The position numbers and the translations under genes are program-made. 64,000 nt of DNA, from contig NC_081410.1 of NCBI RefSeq assembly GCF_030272615.1, forward strand, positions 226,227,415 through 226,291,414, given 5' to 3'. Source of the DNA: Cryptomeria japonica (lineage: Eukaryota > Streptophyta > Pinopsida > Cupressales > Cupressaceae). The notes under the pieces were generated by a model that ran no database searches, was not told the DNA's origin, and saw only the letters and a program-made list of their open reading frames with translations. Shown in pieces: positions 10,767-20,940 of the stretch (its first letter is position 1; each line of letters opens with the position of its first letter).

Positions 10767-11885
10767 ACCTTGGAATTTCGGACGCTTAGGGTCCGAAAAC
10801 GTTTTTTGCCCTATCACTTTGTTGAAGTTCGGACGCGAGGGTCCGAAATGAGTGTATCGCACTATGTTTTAAAACCTAACTTTCGCCTTTTGAAGTTCGG
10901 ACGCGGGGGTCCGAAATGGGTGTATCGCACTCTGTTTTAAACCTTAACTTGCCTTTGTTGAAGTTCGGACGCGGGGGTCTGAAATGAGTGTATCGCACTA
11001 TGTTTTAAAACTTAACTTTCGCCTTTTGAAGTTCGGACGCGGGGGTCCGAAATGGGTGTATCGCACTCTGTTTTAAAACTTAACTTGCCTTTGTTGAAGT
11101 TCGGACGCGGGGGTCCGAAATGGACGTTTTTTAACTTTTAAACTTTCCCTGTTGAAGTTCGGACGCGGGGGGGTCCGAAGTGGGCATTGTTTTGCACTGC
11201 ATTAAAACTTAACTTCGCCTTTGTTGAAGTTCGGACGCGGGGGTCCGAAATGGACGTTTTTTAACTTTTAAACTTTCCCTGTTGAAGTTCGGACGCGGGG
11301 GGGGTCCGAAACGGATGTTTTAAACTTTTAAACTTTCCCTTTTGAAGTTCGGACGCGGGGGTCCGAAGTGGGCATTGTTTGCACTGCGTTAAAACTTAAC
11401 TTCGCCTTTTGAAGTTCGGACGCGGGGGTCCGAAATGGGCGTTGTTAACTTTTAAACTCTCCCTTTTTGTCATTTCGGGGCTTAGGGTCCGAAAACGGCA
11501 TTCGCCCGATGTTTTGGCTTTGCCTTTTGCTTTGTTGAAGTTCGGATGCGGGGGTCCGAAATGCGCGTTGTGTTATGCTTAAAAACCTAATCTTTTGCCT
11601 TGGTTTAAGTTCGGACGCGGGGGTCCGAAATGGACGTTTTGTTATGTTTTAACTTAACTTTCACTTTTCGGGACCTAGGGTCCGAAAACGGCGTTCGCCT
11701 TATGTTTTTAAAACTCAACTTTTGGAAATTTCGGACCTGGGGTCCGAAATGCGATTGCCACCTTATGCTTTTAAATTTTGAATTTTCACTCTCGGACGCT
11801 TGAATCCAAAAGGGGGAGCGCATAACGTTTCCTTTTTACCTCAACTTGACTTTTGCCAAGTTCGGACCTGGGGTCCGAAAAGGAG
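10767..11885. repeat. Tandem array 2: TTCGGAC...GTCCGAA hairpin units
   Basis: About 18 units, 50-75 bp apart, each carry TTCGGAC, a 4-8 base G-rich loop, then GTCCGAA, a near-perfect 7-bp stem. Many have GAAGTTCGGACGCGGGGGTC as core, near 10,822, 10,890, 10,960, 11,030, 11,096, 11,153, 11,226 and later. Diverged units near 10,777, 11,473, 11,668, 11,727 and 11,862 keep the pairing while loop and flanks change. Spacers carry AACTTT-rich text. It lies in the leader of copy 2. Confidence 0.85.
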
Positions 11886-12079
11886 ATGCATCATGTTAAA
11901 CTTTGAAATTTTGGAACAAACTTTCGGTATTTACGCCCGAAAGCCAGATCAGTCAAGAGGACTCATTGGTTCATTATTCCAACGTCGATCAGCTTACGAA
12001 CTGATCACGAACTCGCTCGAGGAGACACGAGAAACTCTGTTTCGATTCTCGGGATGACGATAAAAAACTCAAAACCGGA

Positions 12080-12124
12080 AAGGGGGACCCTGTCGGCGAC
12101 AGGGGGCGTGTGCAACGCACAACA
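12080..12124 (-). other. Paired hairpins at LTR-like start (form beta)
   Basis: From 12,124 downward: stem TGTGC/GCACA with a GTT loop, then the perfect stem CCCTGTCG/CGACAGGG with a single-base loop (palindrome at 12,088-12,104). The layout matches 12,425-12,470 and 24,466-24,511. Confidence 0.75.
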
Positions 12125-12424
12125 GAAACCAACTTAAATATTACCTTAGGAGCGAGAAAACAACTCCAAAAGGTCTGTGAATATCTTAGCACTTTAATAT
12201 CACTTGATGCGCATGTTTAAAAACACGTTAACGTTCAATATGTCTACACTTAGACAAAACTTAGGATCATTAAAATATCATCTTTTGCAACTTGATCCTA
12301 ACACTTCAAAAACCCTAGACGGCACTAGGCATGATCAAAACTCCGAGACTCGGGCATGGGAAACGCAAAATTGCCCACTAGGCAGCCAAAACCCTAACCT
12401 AACAACGCAGGAAGCTGGAAAAGA

Positions 12425-12470
12425 GGGGGTCCCCGTTAGCAATGGGGCGATGTGTGAAAAGGTCACAACA
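12425..12470 (-). other. Paired hairpins at LTR-like start (form alpha)
   Basis: From 12,470 downward: stem TGTGA/TCACA with a CCTTT loop, then CCCCATT/AACGGGG with a short loop (one G-T pair), then ACCCCC. It is closely related to the segment at 24,466-24,511. Confidence 0.75.
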
Positions 12471-13277
12471 CCACCCATATATCAAAATGAGATTCCCTTT
12501 TCAAAATCCAGTCCCTAACAAACTAGCCTTAATTGACCAAATTCATTGTTTTTCAGTATGCTTTTCATTGAACTGTGTGATTAGAAAAAACACAAAACTG
12601 TAGGTTAAAAAACCACAGGCTTTAGTACCATGCGAGTGTTTAAATGCAATATTCATAATTAACAAAAAGTAAATATTCACAATATGCATTGAAATATTTG
12701 AATATAGAGAATTGAGGAGGAATCCCTCAAGGATTCCAATATCACAATATATTCAATAAGAATAGATTGCAATTTTATGTGGATAGTGGGTAGGCACAAT
12801 TACTAATTAATATTGCCCGTTCAATTATTAATTTGTCACACAACAGGCTCGATGACACAGACTCTCATCCATTCTTTTAACAAATTGTGCAGAGAAAGAG
12901 TTGAAAATTGATACTTCTGAAGGAACTGTTACAAAGAAATCATCTATTACTTGGGATGATTAATCTCAAACATTGTTTGATGGAAATTGCTGGGTAAAGG
13001 ATAGCTTGTTTTTATGGGAAAGAATAAATTTTTCAGATACTAGCTTGTTAAAAAATTTCTGTTGTTGAAAGAGGAGTTGATTTCACTTTTGGAGTAAAGG
13101 GGATGCCATTGAGATACATGTGAGCTTTATGCACACAGCATATATAAAGAGTGCTAAGTTTGTTTTAGTTTTTGAACTCGTTATGAATTTGCCCTTGCCC
13201 AAGTTATAGTTATAGTTATAGTTAATTGGAACTTGTCAAACTATGAGAAAATAAAGATTATGCATTGTGTTACACAG
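12471..13277 (+). other. Presumed intron of the TIC62-like gene
   Basis: This AT-rich stretch lies directly before the first recognised exon. It ends in a pyrimidine-poor but acceptable acceptor (TTACACAG at 13,270-13,277). I see no upstream TIC62 exon in it, nor any transposon protein. Confidence 0.35.
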
Positions 13278-14693
13278 GCAGTTGAAGAAAAACTATTTAC
13301 GAACAGTACACAAGTCGTTGCTAGAGATGGGGCAACTGTTTCTCCAAATCCAAAAATCAATGCCTCTGCCTCTTCGACAGTAAAACAAGAATCTCTACAA
13401 GATAAAAGTACCGAATCGAGGACCATGCCATCTTCTATGGACCCAGAAGTCAGAACTAATTTGGTACCTCTGGGTGCTCCAGTTATGCCAGATAAAAAGG
13501 TTGATGTAACTACACCAGTTCCGTCATCTTTGGACAGAGATGTTGGAGTGAATTCAGCATCTCAGACTGCACCAGTGGAAGTTTCTTCTCAGGCTCCTTC
13601 CTTGCCCAGGGCATTGTCACCATATCCACAGGTACTCCATGGTTTGTCGATGCGTTTGAAACTGCTTTCTATATTGGATGCAATGAATTTATTTTTCGCA
13701 ATATTCTTATCCTCTATTGTTAACTCATTGGTCTTCTCTGTAGTATCCAGATTTGAAACCGCCAACATCACCCACTCCATCTAAACCAACCAGCAAAACT
13801 GTGGATGCTGCTACCGATAATGGTGCAGCTATGGCAGATGAGAAGGTGGTTGTTGGTGTTAGTGAGACCCCTTTCTTCTCCCAGGCATTGTCACCATACG
13901 CACGGGTATCATGTGGTCTTATCATTTTTTCCTTTTTTGATGCATCTAAACTACTATGTATAATTAATGCAGAGAATGTTGTTTTTGATGTTACACAATT
14001 GATATTGTTTGTAGTATCCAGATTTGAAACCCCCAACATCACCAACACCATCAAAGCCAACTGGAATGGCTTTGGATTCTGCTACAAACAATGGTCCAGT
14101 GATTTCTGACCAAATTGTTGACGGCTCTGCCCGAATTACTAAATCGGCAATTGAAACCCCTTGCTTCTCACGGCCATTGTCTCCATATGCACAGGTATCA
14201 AATATTCTAATCATTTTTGGTATCTTTCTTGATGCATCTATATAGTTAGTAGATTGGATGGAAAATTGCTGTATCTAAAGCTTTACTTGTCATCTAGTTA
14301 TTTTGTTGATATCTTGTGCAGTATCCAGATCTGAAACCCCCAACATCACCAACTCCATCAAAACCAAGTTTGGGTAAAGCTATAGATGCTGCTACTGGTA
14401 GAATTCCACTGGTTTTGGATCAAAATGTTGATGAACTTGCTCCAGCAATTAAATCTGCACCAATTGCACCTGCTTTTGAGGCCTCTTGCCATTACAAAAC
14501 ATTATCACCATACTCTGTGGTAATTTATGGTTTTAGAATGATATTATTTTCTTTATTTCTACAAACAAAGATGCTTGCATATATATGGAAGATTGGTTTT
14601 CAAGGCACGCTTATACTCTACTTGTCTGGATGATTTTGTGTGCAGTATCCAGATTTGAAACCACCCACATCACCAACTCCATCAAGGCCTTGA
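13278..14693 (+). CDS. TIC62: TIC62-like protein, 3' exons with four FNR-binding repeats
   Basis: Five exons can be read: 13278-13631, 13744-13905, 14015-14194, 14322-14519 and 14646-14693 (TGA at 14691). All introns are GT-AG and 109-127 bp long, and every junction is phase 0. The encoded tail repeats LSPYxx, an exon junction, then YPDLKPPTSPTPSKP, four times. This Pro/Ser-rich motif is the known site by which TIC62 binds ferredoxin-NADP(+) reductase at the thylakoid and inner envelope; four copies fit the plant family. The N-terminal NADP-binding Rossmann domain and transit peptide are not in the window, so earlier exons must lie upstream, beyond the transposons, or be lost. TROL shares the motif but usually only once. 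Spacers are Ser/Thr/Ala-rich and acidic, as in TIC62. No lesion is seen in these exons. Confidence 0.75.
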
Positions 14694-16180
14694 GGAGGTT
14701 TCCCCAATGGGCCCTGTACGCATTGAAGAGGTTTCCCTAATTGGCCTTGTACATAGTTTGAAATGAACATATCCACTCAAAACTTCCATGTTACTGGCAG
14801 ATGGTTGCAATTTTCTGTTTGTAAATTGATATTTTACCTTGTGGGTTTTCTAATTCAAGAAGTCAGTCACATTCAATTATCTATTTCACAATCCTGTATG
14901 GAAATATCCTACGGTTGCAAGTTGAGAACTAGTGAGGATGTAGTCAAGGAATTTCCTTGTTGATTAGGAAAATTTTATAGGAGGCTTATTATGGCTGTTG
15001 TAAAATTGCGACTAAGAGTGCGTTTATATTCTTAGGATAGTAAGTGTGAAGCAGCCTGGTATTCTATTACCTTTTCTGTAATTCTTTTTCAATCAATTTG
15101 TTGATGAATGATTTTGACCATAAAATGTTTAAATTTTTTTTGTTAACAATGTTGTTTGTTCCGTTTGATGCCTTTGGGTCATGAGTCATGAAATAGGTAC
15201 CATCAATGGCTTGTGTATATGTGAAGTGATGAAAACCCCACCAAGTAGTTGAAGCAGAATAGTTTTATTTAATATATTGCATTGATTAGTATATACAAAT
15301 TTTATACCATATTTGGATGCAACTACATCGTTGGCTGCAAACAAAGATAAAATTCCCTTTTGTTGATGAATTGTATGGTAAAATTTTGAGTGATTGTGCA
15401 GCTTTATATTAACAGCCCTGCTTTATCTACCCAAGTTCAATATCTTAATGTATAACATCCATAACACTTCTTTTTGTTTAATTAATGAAAAATGAAGAAG
15501 AAATACAGGTTTGGGTTTATGAATGGCCATAGGTGGGAAAATCAGAAATGGAGGCAGAGAGGTTCCAGGCAGTTCTTATCAGGTGTTGACAGACTGTTGG
15601 GAGCCAGATTTTCTGCGGGCTTAGTTGTGGTCACATGGGCACAATATCCATTGGGAAAAACTCTCCTGATGCTATTCTCTTCAAGGTTGCTTGAAGTCCT
15701 TGCAGTTTCCGCTAAGATTCCTGTTGTAGTTCTGGAGTAGAGGCTGAAAGAAGCTTTCTATCCAATATGGTGATACTAGTTTCAGTCAAGGACAGGTCAA
15801 ATCATGTGAAGGAGTTTGGGAGTTGATGAAGAAGGTGTTGGGTCCCAAAACCGTTGCTCCACCTCCTAAATAAAAATCTCACTCACAAGGCCAAGGTTAT
15901 TGTCATGCGAATGAAATCTGCTCATCAATTGACCATGGAAGTTTAAAGGCCAACTCTACGAGAGTGAGTTAAATCAACTACACTTTGAGCTCAAGTTAGA
16001 CTCAGGAGGGAATTCCCAGGTGTACACATTAACTGGTATTGAATTCACACAAAATGGACTATTAACAATTAACGATAACCAAACCAACTTATTGACTTGG
16101 GCGCAAAGACTGTTATTGGACCAAGAACAACTGGCTGCCTCAATAATCCCTATGTAGTTGATAACAATATGCAATTATAA
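14694..16180 (+). other. 3' UTR of the TIC62-like gene and unassigned sequence
   Basis: 14,694 to about 15,150 is AT-rich and is probably the 3' UTR. The remainder holds no recognised gene. A short frame at 15,492-15,740 (82 codons) and its surroundings, to about 15,860, look like scrambled coding-type sequence, but I cannot match it to a family. Confidence 0.35.
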
Positions 16181-17290
16181 CCTGTTGGTGTAGGTTTTAT
16201 TACCCACCGAACACAAAAAAATGTCCAAAGACACTCTATCCTCTCTTGAACAAAATCACCGCATATGCTAAGATTGCAAGAAGATCATATGGCGATTCCA
16301 AGGTTTCTTTTGTCAGGTCGTGACGTGTGGATAAGCTCAATGGGCGCTGTGATATGCTGGTAGTACACAAAGGGACTTACGCTTGGCTCATTCAATTCAC
16401 AATGAAGATCTAGACAATGAAGCTCTATTGTTTGGGTCTTGGATCATGGACTTCAAGAAAAATGAAAAGGAGACAAAGGTTTAGAAGTTCTTGTTATCAC
16501 TTGAACCTGTACCCCTGTTTGCTAAGCTATCAACTTAGCAGGCTTGTGACACATGGGAACCCTCCTAGGCCTGTGGGTTGCCTAAAAAATGGAGTGAACC
16601 TCCAGAGTAAGCTGGTTCTTTTCAGATTCTGCACCTAAACTAACAATTTCTTCAGGGAAAAGAGTAAGGAGGAGAAAATGTAAAACTAAAATTTGAATCT
16701 AAGGTGATTGCACCAGATGGTATTTTTGAAATCTAACTAAGCAAAGGACACACAGTACAATAGTGATAATAAACCCTTTTTTACACTAACCAACAACCCA
16801 TGACCCTTGCATCAATGCTTCAAAAGCAGGCTGGATAATCACAGTCCTAAGAGGGAAAAATCCTTTTCACAACCTAAGACTATTAATCATTAAAAAACAC
16901 AGCTTATGACCTGCAAGTAGTATATATGTTTCTGCATAAGGCATCAAAAGGAAATGTAAATTTTAAGGGGGGCAAAAGCCAACCACCAAAGAACTGACTA
17001 ACCCTGAAGATGCAGTAACAGAGAAAGATGAGAAGTAGAGCAGCAAACCAAGCTATTATCCTTGCCAAACAGGTATCACCAAGCTTTATAACTCCTGAAA
17101 ATGTGTTACAAAGACATCCCTTCTTGCAGAGAGAACTAAAAAAATTACAGTCTGCTCCAAGATGAATGAATCAGAACCCTTACAAAAATGAAGGCTCCCA
17201 GTATATATGTTTTTTTCCCAGAGTTATCAAGAAGACTCCACCTCCTCATTTTAGGTCGAGCAAACTCAAAAAACCTACTTTTTGGGCCTC
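16181..17290 (-). mobile_element. LTR-like remnant related to 5,461-6,650
   Basis: 16,230-16,400 shares blocks with 5,640-5,830, including CAAGGTTTCTTTTGTCAGGT, CTCTCTTGAA and an ACAAAGGGACTTACG-like block, in the same orientation. The rest, to about 17,290, is diverged, with no intact frame. It is a decayed LTR or leader of the same broad element group. Ends are not defined. Confidence 0.4.
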
Positions 17291-17459
17291 AAAAATATCT
17301 CAAAAGGGATAAACCTGAGCCAAAAGGCTAAGTCATCCATTCTGCAACCATAAAACCTCATAAATGCAACATAAATGACCCTGAAATGCCTTTGACAGGC
17401 CTGCAAGCTCTCATAAATGCAAAAATATCCCTCCCTTTGCCCAAACAAAATATCTAATA

Positions 17460-17790
17460 AAGTGATTTTTTTTTTAAAAAGATTTATTATTATCTGGTCA
17501 GACATTTGTTTGACTTTATTTTCATTTATATTTAAAGGTTTTAATAATATAAAAATAATAGAATTGTTTTATTTAAAGTGATAAATAAACCACTTTAATA
17601 ACACAATTTTATTATTTTTATTTATTAAATAATAAAATGTAATAAAAAATATATTTAATAAAAGTGTTTGATTAACACTTTAATAAATAAATTTTTTTAT
17701 TATATTTTATTATTTTTTAAATATAAAATAAAAATAAAATCAAACCTATGTTTGATCAAATAATAATAAATTTTTAATAAAAAGGAAAAC
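17460..17790. other. AT-rich low-complexity stretch
   Basis: Almost entirely A and T, with repeated TTTATTAAA and AATAATAAA words. It holds no gene and no clear periodic unit. Confidence 0.7.
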
Positions 17791-18699
17791 TTTAAAAACA
17801 TTTGCTTACATCTTTGAGGGCGTATTTTTTGAGTTTTTTCAAAAAACTTGCTAAGCTAAATGCAAGAGGGGACAATGAGTGACACAAGGTCACTTAGGAA
17901 AAAGAAAGTTTTACAAAATTTTAAAGTGATCAAAATCACTTGGAAGCATGTTGCGAACCTTAACATGCGGCCCCCATGCATATTGCGTGGCATAAGAAAG
18001 GAAAAGAAAGTGAAGGAAAATAGAGATGATTTCGAAGATATTTTAGGAGAAAAAATAACCCTAAAAGCTCATTTCGCCTCTTCACATTTGATATACAAGA
18101 CTTCTGGAAACTTCGCTCTGCATCCTTCTGGGCGCCGCTAGGGTTCGAACTGGGCGTGGAAGGAAGAAAAATTTTGGTCTCTTCACTGTTTTGGGTGTCG
18201 AAATGGTTGCTGGGCCTCTGTTTCTCCTTACGGCCTGCTCTTTGTCTGCGTTTTTGCTAGTTTCGGGCTCATTTTTTGGAGCCGCTGTGGAAATCCGTTG
18301 CGTTTCTGAGCATTTTTTGGGTGTTCGAAGTGACTCCTTCCTTGCTGGGCGCGATCCTTTCACCTTGCATCCGTTATTCTGCACAGGTCCGCTATCCCTT
18401 ACCGATTCTAGAAGGAAAAATGCTTTTTTATGAAGTATGCATGGCCTTTCTCTCTGTGTTTTTCGAAAAACTTTGAAGGAATAGATAAACATTAAAAAAA
18501 AAATGCATCTGTTATTCTTCACAGGTATTCATGTTCGTCCTTACTAGCATTTAGTCTTGACATACGAAAATCATCTTCTGTGCCAGATAACTCTTTCCTT
18601 TCTTGTTCTGTCCAAGAATATCTTTGGCTGTGACCCATGTACTGACTTCCAGGGATGAATTAACTTGACCCGTGCTCTCAAAATTTGGAGTGCCTCCAT
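17791..18699. other. Unassigned sequence
   Basis: Frames are present on both strands (up to 146 codons at 18,082-18,522 minus), but none shows a known domain and they overlap each other. The 18,130-18,400 part is richer in G+C and may be an old leader or UTR. Confidence 0.3.
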
Positions 18700-19485
18700 C
18701 AAAGAAGTTCCATTCTGCAATACATCCTTTCCTTCAAGAAAACCAGTAGTTCTTGACAACCTGGCCTTGAAGTAGTCTGACCTCGAAGCCAAAATCACTT
18801 GATGGCTCCGGAATTTTTTCCCTTCAACGATGAAACAGACATCAGCATGATCAATCAAAGACATTTCATCAGTATCAAGCTTGCAATGCATTTCAGACTC
18901 TTGACAGCACTTTTCTGCCTGATTACTGTTTGAAATTTCACATTTATCTTGAAACTGAATGCCCATTTCCATCTTCTGGCCACATGCAGTTACATCTTGT
19001 CCAAAAAACTCCTTTAAGTCCCCGTTTTCACTGGAAACTTCCATGTTTGCACTTGTATTTTTCATAGTCTTGGATATATTCGAACTATCAAAGGTGTCCG
19101 AAAAATCAATAAGGCCAGTGCTTTGTCCTATATTTTCTGAACCTTTCATCTCTCTTTGAGACTTCTCAAGCGACAAATGTAAAAGACGGTGCATGGCAGC
19201 AGGAAGCCTTTCTTGTTCTGGGAGAGAGGATCCCTGTAAAATAAATCTCTTTTGAGAATCATCGGCATCTCTCAACAATTTATAGTTCGCATATTTTTGA
19301 TGCTTAAGTTCATTCCCAACAGCAGTTTTCAGTCCCTCACATTTGCACACCTTACATATTCTAACCAAATCTTCCATGTCATCCACAGCTATATCAAGCC
19401 TCCAGTCTGTCTGGAATTTCTTCTTGAAAAATGGTGAGCGTGCTACTAAAATAGCTCTATGTGCTTCAATTGGCCTTCCTTGAAC
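18700..19485 (-). pseudogene. Truncated BTB/POZ protein gene copy (At2g04740-like)
   Basis: Within a 312-codon frame (19509 to 18571), residues 9-270 resemble the plant BTB/POZ protein typified by Arabidopsis At2g04740. There is an incomplete first BTB segment ([20 protein letters not shown]), the conserved linker [20 protein letters not shown], the block [20 protein letters not shown], and the start of a second BTB domain ([20 protein letters not shown], then [12 protein letters not shown]). BTB domains dimerise and recruit targets to CUL3 ubiquitin ligases. The copy begins abruptly at 19,485 and diverges after 18,700, inside the second BTB. About 28 residues expected between TDWR and [10 protein letters not shown] (19,398) are missing, and no introns interrupt it. 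This suggests a retrocopy of an exon-skipped transcript, or a fragment captured by a transposon. The terminal 42 codons are unrelated. Confidence 0.65.
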
Positions 19486-19509
19486 ATGTTTTAAAGTTGT
19501 CAAGAGCAT

Positions 19510-20700
19510 GCAACACCTTTGAAGCTCTTATTGTATGAGCCACTGGCATCAGTCCAGATCTTCTAAACACAAGACTTGAAGGGATCCAGGCTTTATATTT
19601 CTCCTCATACGTAGTAGATTGAACATTTACATAGGAACAATCTTTGGGAAATTCCAAACCATTTTTATGTAGCCAAAACTGTTTCGATTCTTGGAAATCC
19701 TTGTTTTGTGAGGGTATTGTAGGACTGAATGGCAACTATGTATTCAACTTTTTTGGAAGAGTCTTCCAAGAGTAGCTACAAAACTTCATATTCCTGTCCA
19801 TATTATTGCTTTTTGGTGGACCATAGATTCTCATTATCTCTTTGAAGAATAAATCATTAACCCTCCATGATCCTTTAAAGTCTGTCATCTTCATATAGTT
19901 ACTTCAGACTTGCGAACAGACTGCATGGTTGAAACCTTGCTAAACATGAAAGGTTGTTTATCCTTTGCTTTCCTTTCTCCAGCTCTAGGGGCCCTTATTC
20001 CAGGAATTGCAGAGAATTTTGTCATAATCTCACCCTTTTATATAGTCTTTATTGTGATACTTCCAACAATAGCAACTTGGCATTTTGTTGTGCATTTCTG
20101 AATGACTGTTTGGACTGAAAATGGTGAAAAAAAACAACATTAAAAACTCTCCCTTTGTCATCTGTCATTTAATGCTGTGCATTAAGATATGTATTTTATG
20201 AAAACTGTAGCTGCCATTTAAACATTATTCTCTTAAAATCTGCATATTATTTCCAAGGACGCAACTGTCTTGAATTTGTTGAAATGTCTGATCAATCACA
20301 CCTTTTCCAGCTTATCATAAAAATCTTTTAGGCTTGATGCATAAGATGTCGTCTTGTTGATCATTTGTATGAAACCTTGCCATTCCCCACATGAGCTGGG
20401 CTCAACCCTTGTGGGAGCCGCATTCATCTCCACTCATCTTAGTGAACTTTATGACCAGCAAGTTGTCCTTTTTCCTTTTCCTGCACATGAAACAAACCTG
20501 TTAGCAAAAAATGCATATGTATGGTGACCTTCCTTTGATCTGATTTTTTGCCTTTCGAGATTCCTTTGTGATGCGAGCTATATGCATTTGATGCACGTAG
20601 GGATCATATATATATATGCGTGCATTAGTACATATGTCAGAAATGCAGCCAGCTATTGCTTAGAACAAAATGTTCTAACACATTGTTTGTTTCAACTTTT
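19510..20700. other. Unassigned sequence
   Basis: A minus frame at 19,466-19,735 overlaps the BTB fragment upstream but matches nothing I know. 20,320-20,520 reads like a transcribed UTR, but no gene can be supported. Confidence 0.3.
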
Positions 20701-20705
20701 TGCAG

Positions 20706-20940
20706 ATATCAGAGGGAAAGCATCAACGGACCAGGGTGGAGCAGCAAGACAAAGGCGACGACGAGCGTACCTCAACTGTTCCAGTCATTCAGGCAATGAC
20801 TGGTTCCATTCTTGACATGCCTTTCCTCATTTTTTCCTTTGTACTTGCATACATATATGTATATTTCCTTTCTGCACTGGATGCACGTAGCTAGTCCCAC
20901 GGCTCCTTGTGTGGGATGCAATTTTGAATATGAATAAAAT
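20706..20940 (+). other. Possible terminal exon with polyadenylation signal
   Basis: A good 3' splice site (TTTCAACTTTTTGCAG ending at 20,705) is followed by sequence of higher complexity and, at 20,933-20,938, AATAAA. One frame reads ISEGKHQRTRVEQQDKGDDE. I do not recognise it, and two frames are similarly long. It may be the last exon of a gene whose earlier exons are not visible. Confidence 0.25.

Larger units (their letters stand above)
11886..12470 (-). mobile_element. LTR-like 5' ends upstream of copy 2
   Basis: On the minus strand two LTR-like starts are seen, at 12,470 (TGTTGTGACCTTTTCACA) and 12,124 (TGTTGTGCGTTGCACA). Each is followed by a second C/G-rich hairpin and a GGACCCCC or GGTCCCCC run. 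The segment between 12,124 and the array has no coding sign. It probably marks the 5' border of the copy 2 element, perhaps inserted into, or duplicated from, an older LTR starting at 12,470. Confidence 0.5.

Noticed and set aside
10512-11823. Frames of 66-116 codons on both strands over array 2
   Set aside because: Periodic repeats without stops make such frames by chance, and their residues simply repeat.
10767-11885. CRISPR-like look of regularly spaced palindromic repeats
   Set aside because: Units and spacers are both degenerate and related to each other, there are no cas genes, and the context is plant nuclear.
13725-14214. Minus-strand frames opposite the TIC62 exons
   Set aside because: They are reverse images of the repeated FNR-binding exons and cross the introns.
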